In this document: positions 7,138 to 16,013 of the stretch, piece after piece | Layout: each line of letters starts with the position of its first letter | How positions within the stretch are numbered: position 1 is the first letter of the stretch | Source of the DNA: Candidatus Sericytochromatia bacterium | GTDB lineage: Bacteria > Cyanobacteriota > Sericytochromatia > UBA7694 | DNA length: 64,000 nucleotides | NCBI GenBank assembly: GCA_018780035.1 | Contig: JADMKE010000024.1 | Span: 391,236 to 455,235 of the forward strand | Direction: 5' to 3' | The notes under the pieces: model-generated | The model's input: only the letters and a program-made list of their open reading frames with translations | Database searches by the model: none | What the model was told of the DNA's origin: nothing | Position numbers and translations under genes: made by a program

Positions 7138-9858
7138 TCAGTCTCCTTCTTGCAAAGCTTCGAGAGTAATCAGAGTGGACTTGAGATAAGGCAGTCCCGA
7201 ATAGGCACAGCGAACACTGCGGTACGACAGGATATTGATATACGAATCCTGTTGAATTTCGGCATGGGAATGGTGATAACTCAAATAGGCCATATGGCCT
7301 TTGAGCCGCGATGTGGGCTCAACTTTGAGAATCAAAGAGCGGCCCGTTTCAACATTGCTGACTTTGACTTTTTGGTCTTTTTTAAAGCCCATTTCATCGG
7401 CCAGGGTTTGAGAGATAAACAACGGCTTGTGTTTGGGCATATCCAGTGAATCAAGCACCTTGCTGGAATGAAACGAGGAAATCGCAAAACGAATCCAGGC
7501 CACATTGTCACTGAGTGTCGAACAGCCTGTATTGAGTACAATTCCATTGGGGATGCGCAAATCACCTTCTTTGGGCACAAAAAAGCGAAAGGGCACGGAT
7601 TCGCGGTAAATGTCTTGAAAGGGTGAACGTTCACAGCCACCCTGACGGTGGCGGTTTTTGCCAACCCCACCATAGATCAAACTTCCGGCAGAGAGAATTT
7701 CGTCCCAGTTTAAAGGCATGCCATCGCTGTGTTCAGGCCTGCAGTAAAGCGGTCCCCGGGTCTCTTCCGTGCCCGTGAGATAGGCCTGAATGCGATCCCA
7801 AAGTTGAAAGCGGCTGACTTCGCCATTGATGCGCTCTAGCCCCCCACCCCAATTCCATTCCGGGGGCTCAAAACGCGACTGTAAATAACCCAGAGCGGAA
7901 TAGCTGGCCAAATCGGGATGGCCCTCGCGGAAATCTTCTTCTTCGCGCAAAGACCTGGAAACCTCAGCCATGGTGTCGTAGAGCAATGTCGTTGCCGTGC
8001 GCGTCTCGGGTGGGGCCGTGCGCCGGGGAAAAGCAAGAGTCAAACGCCATTCGCCATTTTGGTAAAGCCGCGCCGAAGCCACCTCGGGAGCCGTGGGCAA
8101 ACACAGGGCTGCATGGCGCAAAAAGAAAGGGCCGGGCATGGGATCAATCACCACCAAAGTGGTTTCTGGGGCGCTGAGTTTGTCTTTCCAACGGCCCCGA
8201 TCTACCATCTGGCCCTCCAGGCCCTGGCCAATGCAAATAATCAGCTCGCGCTGACCGGCTTGGGTCGGAGTTGTATACTCCAAGACTGGCCGCATGGGTT
8301 CTTTGAGCAGACGGTGATAGGCATTTTCGGGCAGCCCCATGCGCAGGGCAGACTCTCTTGCCCCCACTTCGTTAAAGGGAATATTGCCAAAGAAACGATC
8401 CTGGGCCAAACCCTGTACTTGGGTCTCTTCATTGTGCTGGTAAGGTAAACGCAAAGATCCCCCACGGGGAGAGCCATCTGAGGCCAAACCAAATTTACCC
8501 AACATGGCCAGCAGATTATTCCACAGTCCGTGGCCGACGACCCCAGACGTCTGGGAAATCCCCGAACCCGCCAAATGCACAGGCACACTTTGACTTTCCA
8601 CCAAACGAGCGGCGATGGCGCGAATGCCCGCCACCAGCCGCTCAGTATAGGCTGGATCAGGAGAAATGGTTTCAGCTGTGCGTTCAATTTGGAAGAATTC
8701 TGAGCGGGCCAGGGTTAAATATTGCTCCAGGCTTTCACGGTCACAGTAGTTTGAAATAAAGGATTGATCCACTGCACCTGGATAATTGTGAACAATTTCA
8801 TGGGCCACAGCCAATGCCAAATGGGCATCTCCACCCGTACGGACCAATAAAACCCGTTCAGGTGCCAATCGGGCAGCCAAGATTTTGGCACTTTCAGTCA
8901 CACAGACATCGACCAACCAGGCATCGAGATCTTCACGCAAGACCAATTGGTTAAAGACGGGCAAATGAGAGACAAAGCCATTCCAACCCGACATCAAGAA
9001 CAATCGGTTGGGGCCTTCGAGGGCTTGTTCCAAGGTTAAAATCGGCGATTCTTCACCGGCCTGAAGCTCCAAGGCTCTTGCTGCAGCCCGCAAGCCAAAC
9101 TCGCTGCTGCCGCTGAGATTGCGAGCGCCCAAAAGACGAAAGACCTCGTGCAGGGCAAATTGATCAAAATAATCAAGATCACCCCCAGCGTAAACCAAGG
9201 TGCGGCCATAAGGCGGGCGGTGAGATAAGAGTAAATCAGCCAAGCGTTCAATCGCGTCGCTGTAAAACAGGGGGACACGGCGGCCGGTTACATCCAAGAC
9301 ACTCGGGGAGAGTTGCATCGGAAAGAGGGTGGGTTGCTCACCCAAAGAGACCCGCAATTTGGCAAAGCCCTCTTCGGGCATTTTTTCGCGGATCACCCTT
9401 TCGAGCTTGCGGGTCATGCTGCGGTAGAGCAAAAATACCTGCTGGCCGCTGCCCTCTTTGCGGCTCCAACCTTGACTGGTTTCACGCAACATCACGGTAT
9501 AACGCAAGTCTTCATGTTCAAGTTCAGCCAATATCACTGTTTGGGCGGCAGCAACTGGCCCCGGTGAGCTGACTTCAAGGTTGCCGTTGGCTTTGAGTAG
9601 TGCTTTGCGCTCCAATAATTGACCAAAATAATAGGTGCGCAGCACATACCAACCCTGCGGGAGGTCTTCGACAACAGAGGCACTGAGGCTCTCGACAACG
9701 TCGATATTGCCGGATATGCCGCCGCTGTAAAATGGCCAACTGAAAGACGTCCCATAAGCCTGATAACCTGCTGGATTGAGATAAGCGGGGATGCCGTTTA
9801 GCTCTTCCAACAGACCAGCATGCCTGATGACGGGAAGATGGTGATAGGGGGTTTTCAT
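7138..9858 (-). CDS. molybdopterin oxidoreductase-like protein lacking the N-terminal Fe-S motif
   Basis: The 906-residue protein resembles the formate dehydrogenase/nitrate reductase family. The middle (about 195-600) has the MopB pattern: 'YAGGDLDYFDQF', 'LFLMSGWNGF', 'VCVTESAKILAARLAPERVLLVRTGGD' split across several blocks, and 'VHLAGSGISQTSGVVGHGLW'. The last 130 residues match the molybdopterin dinucleotide-binding barrel ('NGIVLNTGCSTLSDN', 'PLFISQTLADEMGFKKDQKV'). The first 180 residues are unfamiliar and contain no Cys; the first Cys is residue 319, so the usual CxxC-type cluster site is absent. It starts the operon with the kinase (2-nt gap) and regulator. It may be an enzyme without the cluster or a sensor derived from one; the substrate is unknown. 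Confidence 0.75.
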   Translation of the reverse strand: MKTPYHHLPVIRHAGLLEELNGIPAYLNPAGYQAYGTSFSWPFYSGGISGNIDVVESLSASVVEDLPQGWYVLRTYYFGQLLERKALLKANGNLEVSSPGPVAAAQTVILAELEHEDLRYTVMLRETSQGWSRKEGSGQQVFLLYRSMTRKLERVIREKMPEEGFAKLRVSLGEQPTLFPMQLSPSVLDVTGRRVPLFYSDAIERLADLLLSHRPPYGRTLVYAGGDLDYFDQFALHEVFRLLGARNLSGSSEFGLRAAARALELQAGEESPILTLEQALEGPNRLFLMSGWNGFVSHLPVFNQLVLREDLDAWLVDVCVTESAKILAARLAPERVLLVRTGGDAHLALAVAHEIVHNYPGAVDQSFISNYCDRESLEQYLTLARSEFFQIERTAETISPDPAYTERLVAGIRAIAARLVESQSVPVHLAGSGISQTSGVVGHGLWNNLLAMLGKFGLASDGSPRGGSLRLPYQHNEETQVQGLAQDRFFGNIPFNEVGARESALRMGLPENAYHRLLKEPMRPVLEYTTPTQAGQRELIICIGQGLEGQMVDRGRWKDKLSAPETTLVVIDPMPGPFFLRHAALCLPTAPEVASARLYQNGEWRLTLAFPRRTAPPETRTATTLLYDTMAEVSRSLREEEDFREGHPDLASYSALGYLQSRFEPPEWNWGGGLERINGEVSRFQLWDRIQAYLTGTEETRGPLYCRPEHSDGMPLNWDEILSAGSLIYGGVGKNRHRQGGCERSPFQDIYRESVPFRFFVPKEGDLRIPNGIVLNTGCSTLSDNVAWIRFAISSFHSSKVLDSLDMPKHKPLFISQTLADEMGFKKDQKVKVSNVETGRSLILKVEPTSRLKGHMAYLSYHHSHAEIQQDSYINILSYRSVRCAYSGLPYLKSTLITLEALQEGD

Positions 9859-9969
9859 GGCTGTATAATCTATCCACTGTCTCTGCTAAATCTGCCCTGA
9901 CAGTATAACAGACGCAATCAAGCAGGCCAAATGGGCAAGTCTATCTGCCAAAACGCTAAAATGTAGATT

Positions 9970-11703
9970 ATGTTGAACCCAATTTTTAAGCTCTCGATCC
10001 TTTTGATCTGTGTTTTGCCCCTGCAGACAGGGGCTTTGCCCGTCCAAGCCCAGCCAACAGAAGCCGCTCCCCTGAGCGAATTCCAGCGCAAATATATCTC
10101 GCTCTACCAACAGGCCCAAAACCCCCTGGATGAATTTTTAAGCCGCTATTTTCAACGCGAGTTGCCCCGCTTTGACTATGTCCTTCAGGGCCTTGATACA
10201 GAGATCAGTCTGCCAGACTTTTTAAACACAGCCAGGCTGTACCAACAAGAACACGCTGGAGAACTTGCTGCTGGGCAAGAGACCCCCGATCTCAAAGTGG
10301 GCGAAAAAGTGGTGACCTGGAGTGAAACCCAAAAACTGCTCAATGCGGCGTATGTAATGGCGCCCCAATGGCAATTCAGTCCGATCCAAATCGGCGGGCC
10401 TGAAAAAAGCAAAGAAGGGGAAAAATGGTACCTCAGTTTTCGCTCGCAAATGACATTACAATTGCCAATCTACAGCCTTAAACAAGAAGGCCCCAAGGTC
10501 TTAGAACAATACAGCCAGAGCTGGGAAATCGTAAAACTATTGCCCATCGACAATCTCGATCGTCTGCGTGAGCGCATGTTATTCGAGTTGGGATCAGCCC
10601 CAAATCCCAGTGATGGAAAAATTTTTCTCGAAGAATTGCGGAAATTATCGCCGTTTGATCAGGTCTTTGCCCGGCTCGAACAAGAAGACCCTGCACCTGC
10701 GATGATGGGCATTGCAGCCAAAGCACTTGAAGCGGAATTGCAACCGGGTGCCCAAGTTGGAAAATTAACCAATCAGGTCTTGGAACTGGCCCTCGGCCAA
10801 ATCTCTCTTTTTGACTCTGATCCGGGCAATAAAGTGAATCAACTTTTGGAGGGGGTCACCACCCTCTACAAAATGCAGGAGTTGGTCGCAAAATTGCGTA
10901 ACAACCCCGAGTTTGCCGTCAAAGGCCAGGTCATGGCCCACGATCTCAAAGGGGATCGGGTCACACTTTCGCTGCCGGGGGGAGAAACACCCCAGAGCCT
11001 GGGTCTAAAAATGGATCATGGCTATAAAATTGTGGAATACCTCGGCCCTGATAAAAAAGTCAGTGAAATTGGTTTTCTCAAATTGCGCCAATTAAGTGAA
11101 AAAGATCTGTTGGCAGAACCGATCATTGCCCAGCGCAATTTTGAATTGGGGGATCAGTATTTGGAATATGCCAAGACAGATTTTCAGGTCAATTTTAGAG
11201 GGGGCATTGGCTCTCTTACCCTCGATCCGCGTTTGGGGCCCCAAGATTTCCAGCCTGAAGGTTCTGTCGAAATTCTCTATAGCTTGGCCCCATTTTTAAA
11301 TTGGTCGGAAACCTACCTCAATCTCAATGGCAGCATGGGCATGCTCTCACAGGGCCAAGGCAATAATTCAAACTCTTTGGTGGCAATCACCCTCGAAAGC
11401 GGTTTGAGCAAGCGGTTTCATTTCCGCCAATGGGTATTCGATCTGGGTTTCAGAATGGGACAAATCAATGGCCAATTGAGCCAAGGGGTCAGGGATTTGA
11501 GTCAGAGCAATATAGGCGGCACTGCCTTTTTGGGTTTGGCCTACCAGGTGAATCCGGATTTTATCCTGGGTCTCAATGCGGGCTGGCGGTACTATCCCAG
11601 CACCTCAAAAGTCTGGAAAGAGGGGGACAAAAATATCGATCTGAACTACGGTCTCGAAAGCAATGGCCCTGTCGCCAGTCTCTTCCTCAATTACCAAATC
11701 TGA
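9970..11703 (+). CDS. exported protein with C-terminal outer-membrane beta-barrel-like region
   Basis: The 577-residue protein starts with a signal peptide (hydrophobic LSILLICVLPL, likely cleavage after VQAQ near residue 27). Residues 30-370 are soluble and helical. From about 390 the sequence becomes alternating beta strands with glycine and aromatic residues ('NFRGGIGSLTLDPRLG', 'GLSKRFHFRQWVFDLGFRMG', 'FILGLNAGWRYYPS') and ends NYQI, a pattern seen in outer-membrane barrels. No named family was recognised. It is divergent from the molybdopterin operon and lies 76 nt before the PilB-like ATPase, so the two may be co-transcribed. The barrel is inferred from composition only. Confidence 0.7.
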   Translation: MLNPIFKLSILLICVLPLQTGALPVQAQPTEAAPLSEFQRKYISLYQQAQNPLDEFLSRYFQRELPRFDYVLQGLDTEISLPDFLNTARLYQQEHAGELAAGQETPDLKVGEKVVTWSETQKLLNAAYVMAPQWQFSPIQIGGPEKSKEGEKWYLSFRSQMTLQLPIYSLKQEGPKVLEQYSQSWEIVKLLPIDNLDRLRERMLFELGSAPNPSDGKIFLEELRKLSPFDQVFARLEQEDPAPAMMGIAAKALEAELQPGAQVGKLTNQVLELALGQISLFDSDPGNKVNQLLEGVTTLYKMQELVAKLRNNPEFAVKGQVMAHDLKGDRVTLSLPGGETPQSLGLKMDHGYKIVEYLGPDKKVSEIGFLKLRQLSEKDLLAEPIIAQRNFELGDQYLEYAKTDFQVNFRGGIGSLTLDPRLGPQDFQPEGSVEILYSLAPFLNWSETYLNLNGSMGMLSQGQGNNSNSLVAITLESGLSKRFHFRQWVFDLGFRMGQINGQLSQGVRDLSQSNIGGTAFLGLAYQVNPDFILGLNAGWRYYPSTSKVWKEGDKNIDLNYGLESNGPVASLFLNYQI

Positions 11704-11779
11704 GCCTTCCAAGCACGAAAGCGATTGTGTACACTGGAGACCAGCCCATGTGTAATCTCTCTTTCAAGGATAATCACCG

Positions 11780-13750
11780 ATGCAACGCACACCTGCCAAT
11801 AAAATCAAACCCATGAAACTCGGTGACCTGATGGTGCGCGAAGGCCTTTTGACCCCAGATGCGCTGCAAAAAGCCTTGACCATGCAAAAACAGACGGGCA
11901 TGATCAGTGATTTGGGCCAACCAGGCCATTACAAACCCCTGGGGCTGATCTGTGTCGAAATGAAATTGATCACCAAACAGGATTTGCAACGCTTTCTCAG
12001 TCGCCACCACAAACGCATTCAAATTGGCGAATTGATGATCAATATGGGCCTGATCAACCAAGAACAGCTCAACCACGTGTTGGAACAACAGCGCTTTTCC
12101 AGCAATCGCTTTGGCACGCTCTTGGTTCAATCGGGAATCATCTCTGAGCAACAATTGACCAACGCCCTGAGCATGCAATTGGATATTCCTCGGATTTTGC
12201 CCTCACCCGAGCTGATCGACCCCGAATTGCTGAAAGGGATAGATGAACAATTTTTAAGGCAGCATGAATGTCTCCCCGTTCACCGCTATGGCAACCAAAT
12301 GGTGGTGGTGATGTCGGATCCCCTCAACAGCGAATTGTTGCAAACCCTGCTCGATCGCTTTCAATGCAAAATCACACCTGCAATTGCCCCAGCCAGCGAA
12401 ATTCTCAATACCCTGACCTATTTGTTTAAGCCCCGGCGCAAAACCAAAAATGCGCCTGAGCCCCCCAATGAGTTGGATGAAAAGCTACTCAAACTGAGCA
12501 GCCATGCCAAACCCACCAAAGAACAGGCAAGTCCAATTGCCCATTTTTTGATCCGCAGCGCGGTCGAAGCCGGTGCCACCGCTTTGCATTTGGAGAGTTT
12601 GGAAAAGTATGTGCGTCTGCGATTTCGCATCGATGGCGCCTTAAAACACCGCACCGACTTGCCTGTGCGTCTGGGCCCCCCTTTGATTGACTGTATTAAG
12701 ACCCCATTTCGAATCAAACGTGAGGACTATTGGCAGGAAAAGATTACCACCACCATTGGCCGTCAACAAGTGGAATTAAAAATCTCCTTTTTTAGCGGCA
12801 TGTGGGGAGAAAACCTGGTTCTACACATCACGTATATCCCCCCCAGACTGATGGGAATTGAAGACATGGGCTTTTCACCCCAGAACCAACACAAAATCGA
12901 AAACCTGCTCAACCGCGCGGGAGGCATCTTATTGGCCGCTTGCCCTCACCGCTCTGGCAAATCCACCCTGCTCTATGCCGCGATTGCACATCTGAATCAC
13001 CCCAATACTTCGATCTTGACCCTCGAAGATGCGGTCGATTATGCCATTCCGGGCGTGGTCCAAAACCACTATGGCGCGGGAGGCAAAGACAGCTACAGTG
13101 CCTTAATTGAAGCCATGAACGATTATGATTCGGATGTGGTCATGGTGGCTGAACTCAAAGACCAAGGGGTAAGTGAAAGAATTGACCAAGCCGCTTTAAA
13201 TGGAAAAAAAGTCCTGGCCGCTCTGAATGCCTGTGATACCACTGCAGCCCTGCATCGCTTGCAAAATTTGCAAGCCACTCACTTTCTCACCACACCTGTG
13301 CCCTTGCTCCTTGTCTCTCAACGTCTCGTTCGCAAACTCTGTGAACAGTGTAAAACCAATTTTGTGCCAAACCCGGAAGAACTCAAGGTCTTACATATTT
13401 CAGCAACTGAGCGCAAGAATTTCCTCTTTTGGCAAGCCCAGGGCTGTGAAGACTGTAACGATGAAGGTTATAAAGGCATGAGCGCGATCCACGAAGTGTT
13501 AGAACTCAACGAAAGCCTTCGTCAGGCCTTGCGCCGAGGGCTGACAGCCTCTGGTCTGCGCGAATTGGCCCGAAATGGCCAACGCCTGATTACCTTGGCT
13601 GAAGATGGCGTTTACAAAGTCATACAGGGCATTACCAGCCTCGAAGAAGTTATGCGTGTGACGGTCCCCCATGAGGGCGATTCTCTCGGTGGGCGGTCGC
13701 TGAAAGAAATTGTCGCAGCCTGTGAAGGCCGGAGTCTAACAGGAATTTAA
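11780..13750 (+). CDS. divergent PilB/GspE-type secretion ATPase
   Basis: The 656-residue protein has three copies of the MshEN/GspE-N helix motif near the start ('KLGDLMVREGLLTPDALQ', 'QIGELMINMGLINQEQL', 'RFGTLLVQSGIISEQQL'), then a GspE-type core. The P-loop near 388-396 is CPHRSGKST where GPTGSGKST is usual. The Walker B/His-box region reads MVAELKD then LNACDT, where MVGEIRD and LHTNDA are usual, so the His-box His is missing. The zinc knuckle is intact: CEQC at 521-524 and CEDC about 70 residues later. The ATG has CAAGGA about 9 nt upstream. No pilin or GspF/PilC gene is beside it. It may be a regulatory or reduced-activity paralogue. Confidence 0.85.
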   Translation: MQRTPANKIKPMKLGDLMVREGLLTPDALQKALTMQKQTGMISDLGQPGHYKPLGLICVEMKLITKQDLQRFLSRHHKRIQIGELMINMGLINQEQLNHVLEQQRFSSNRFGTLLVQSGIISEQQLTNALSMQLDIPRILPSPELIDPELLKGIDEQFLRQHECLPVHRYGNQMVVVMSDPLNSELLQTLLDRFQCKITPAIAPASEILNTLTYLFKPRRKTKNAPEPPNELDEKLLKLSSHAKPTKEQASPIAHFLIRSAVEAGATALHLESLEKYVRLRFRIDGALKHRTDLPVRLGPPLIDCIKTPFRIKREDYWQEKITTTIGRQQVELKISFFSGMWGENLVLHITYIPPRLMGIEDMGFSPQNQHKIENLLNRAGGILLAACPHRSGKSTLLYAAIAHLNHPNTSILTLEDAVDYAIPGVVQNHYGAGGKDSYSALIEAMNDYDSDVVMVAELKDQGVSERIDQAALNGKKVLAALNACDTTAALHRLQNLQATHFLTTPVPLLLVSQRLVRKLCEQCKTNFVPNPEELKVLHISATERKNFLFWQAQGCEDCNDEGYKGMSAIHEVLELNESLRQALRRGLTASGLRELARNGQRLITLAEDGVYKVIQGITSLEEVMRVTVPHEGDSLGGRSLKEIVAACEGRSLTGI

Positions 13751-14784
13751 CCCCGCATCAGCCAAGGCATATACCTGGCCTGATAAGTGGGTTTGGCACC
13801 TTGCGCGGGTTTGGGTTCAAGCCCAATGGCCTCTGTCCCGTGATGCCGGGCATGGTAACAACCGCTCAAAGCCACTTCAAGCTGGGGCAATCTCAGGGTG
13901 TTGAGAATTTTATGGGCATAGTCCATGCGACCGTTGTGAAAAATAACCACCCGTGCCAAACTGTGCGCGATTGCAAATTTATCTAAATTATCAAACCGCT
14001 GTTGCTCAGAAATACCCTGCTGTTTACGCACCCGCGCCAATTGACGAGCCAGAATCCGGATATTTTCAAGCGGATCCAACAAGGCAGCTTGGCCCTTTTC
14101 TATTAAAGCGGAGGGCAAATAGGCCAAAATTTGGGGAGGGAGCAAATAAGTGTGTAATTCTCTTAAACTCAGCTTGCGAAAATCTTTGTTTGAGGCCAAT
14201 CTGCCCGTGGCCTGTAGATCTTGCAAAGCCACATCAAAATGGCCCTGGGCATGCAATTGACGCAAGTCTTCGTCAAAGAATCCCTGCATCACCAACTCAC
14301 GCAGACTGATTTGCGCCAAGCCCAGGGTTTGGGCCAGACCCAATTGAGTCATAACTGACTCAGTGGGCTTTTGGTGGCGAATTTCATCAAAGAGAATGGC
14401 TGCCAGTACCGCAGGATTGAGATTTTCATTTTGAGCAGCCGTTTGAATGGTCTTGGCATAACTGGAGATCGTCATCAGGGCGAGGTGATCGCGCCAACCC
14501 AAGCTATCGGTCGCCAAAGTGACAGCTTGATTAACGGGGTTTTGAGCCGCATGAATCCCATAGCGCCGCTGCAATTCTTGTACTTCGCGCAAATGAAAAT
14601 CGGCGGGAGAAGGGGGTGCTGGCGTGAGATAAACAGAAGGCCGGATATGCCCCGGCATAGGTGCCAACAAGGTTTGAGGGGGTGTTGGCATAGGCGTCGC
14701 CGCCGCAGACAGAGTCTGGGCACAGACGGGACCGAGAAAAACCAAACCCAAAGCACAAGCCAGAAAAGCCAATTGTTTGGGCAT
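13747..14784 (-). CDS. exported protein, possible lytic-transglycosylase-like
   Basis: The start is the ATG at 14784, because it gives a normal signal peptide (MPKQLAFLACALGLVFLG, cleavage near VCAQ); a TTG 23 codons upstream is also open. The mature N-terminus is Pro/Thr-rich and probably disordered (residues 25-60). The core has 'ENLNPAVLAAILFDEIRHQ' followed by 'LGLAQTLGLAQISLREL', which resembles the catalytic-Glu and 'GLMQI' segments of SLT-fold lytic transglycosylases and DUF1402 proteins. If so, the Glu in LFDEIRH is the candidate acid. The match is partial. Its end overlaps the convergent ATPase gene by 4 bp. Confidence 0.6.
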   Translation of the reverse strand: MPKQLAFLACALGLVFLGPVCAQTLSAAATPMPTPPQTLLAPMPGHIRPSVYLTPAPPSPADFHLREVQELQRRYGIHAAQNPVNQAVTLATDSLGWRDHLALMTISSYAKTIQTAAQNENLNPAVLAAILFDEIRHQKPTESVMTQLGLAQTLGLAQISLRELVMQGFFDEDLRQLHAQGHFDVALQDLQATGRLASNKDFRKLSLRELHTYLLPPQILAYLPSALIEKGQAALLDPLENIRILARQLARVRKQQGISEQQRFDNLDKFAIAHSLARVVIFHNGRMDYAHKILNTLRLPQLEVALSGCYHARHHGTEAIGLEPKPAQGAKPTYQARYMPWLMRG

Positions 14785-14969
14785 TTTTGCTTCTGTGTTG
14801 AGACACCGGTTCATCTGATTCAATTCACTTTTCCAAAACCACTCATAGCTCAAAGAAAGTTTGCAGCCAGATCTGAGCGATTTTATAACTTCTTACATAT
14901 ATCTTAACCTGTTGGATCCTTGATTACCAGAGGAAAAAATGTAAAATATACTTGTAATAAAAGTCACAA

Positions 14970-16013
14970 ATGGACAAAAACAACGAAATGACTGAATTTC
15001 AGCATCCAAAACCCGGATCCGTTGGCATGATTTTGGGCAAATTTTTACCCCCCCACCGCGGACATCTCTACTTGATTGAATTTGCCTTGCAGACCGTAGA
15101 CCAACTCTGTGTTGTGCTCGGCAGCTTAAAAAGCGAACCCATCGCTGGTGAATTGCGCGTGGAAATGCTGCGGGAGCTTTTTCCAACATCCCTCTATCCA
15201 CACGTGCAGATTCTTCACCTCAGCGACGAAAACCCCCAATACCCCCACGAAGATCCCCATTTTTGGCAAATCTGGCAAAGCAGTCTGACGCGTATTTTGC
15301 CCCAAAAACCGGATTGGGTCTTTGCCTCCGACGACTATGGCTGGAAACTGGCTGAGGTGCTGGGTGCACAATTTATGCCTGTTGATCCCGGCCGCGAAAA
15401 TTTTCAAATCAGCGGTACAGCCATTCGCGAAAACCCTTACCAACATTGGGATATGTTGCCTCCCCCCGTGCGCCGTCACTATCTCAAACGGGTGGCTATC
15501 ATGGGACCTGAGTCTACGGGTAAAAGTACCTTGGCCCAAAACCTGGCGCAGCATTTTCAAGGCCAATGGGTGCCCGAATACGCCCGTACCTGGATCGAGG
15601 CCAAAGGCCAGCGACCTGTGGTTGCAGATATGCCCCAAATTGCCCGTGGCCAATGGGCCACCCAAAAGGCAATTGAAGCCCAAGCCCTCAAACAATCCAG
15701 ACAAGGACTGCTCGTTTACGACACCGAAATCTGGGTCACCACCCTTTGGAATGATGTGCTTTTTCAAAACCGAGACTGCGCAATCGAAGCCTTGGCAAAG
15801 CGTCAGCATTTTGATCATTATCTGCTGTGTGCCCCAGATGTGCCTTGGGTCAACGACGAAGTGCGTTACCTGCCCCAAGGGGGGGAGGATTTTTTCGCCC
15901 GCTGTCAAGCCCTACTCGAAAGCCAAAATCTGCCCTATACGCTCATCTCTGGCAGTTGGGAACAACGGATCGAGACCGCTATAAAAAAAGTCGAATCGCT
16001 GCTTAAACCCTGA
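14970..16013 (+). CDS. nadR: bifunctional NadR-type NMN adenylyltransferase / nicotinamide riboside kinase
   Basis: The 347-residue protein has two domains. Residues 15-160 are a nucleotidyltransferase with KFLPPHRGH (HxGH-type ATP motif) and ISGTAIRENP, as in NadR. Residues 170-345 are a P-loop kinase with GPESTGKST and 'YARTWIEAKG', matching nicotinamide riboside kinase. Together they convert nicotinamide riboside to NMN and NMN to NAD+. The N-terminal HTH repressor domain of enterobacterial NadR is absent, so this copy is enzymatic only, as in many bacteria. ATG 14970 has no clear Shine-Dalgarno; the ATG six codons in is an alternative. The 3' end overlaps soxA by 11 bp, convergently. Confidence 0.9.
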   Translation: MDKNNEMTEFQHPKPGSVGMILGKFLPPHRGHLYLIEFALQTVDQLCVVLGSLKSEPIAGELRVEMLRELFPTSLYPHVQILHLSDENPQYPHEDPHFWQIWQSSLTRILPQKPDWVFASDDYGWKLAEVLGAQFMPVDPGRENFQISGTAIRENPYQHWDMLPPPVRRHYLKRVAIMGPESTGKSTLAQNLAQHFQGQWVPEYARTWIEAKGQRPVVADMPQIARGQWATQKAIEAQALKQSRQGLLVYDTEIWVTTLWNDVLFQNRDCAIEALAKRQHFDHYLLCAPDVPWVNDEVRYLPQGGEDFFARCQALLESQNLPYTLISGSWEQRIETAIKKVESLLKP

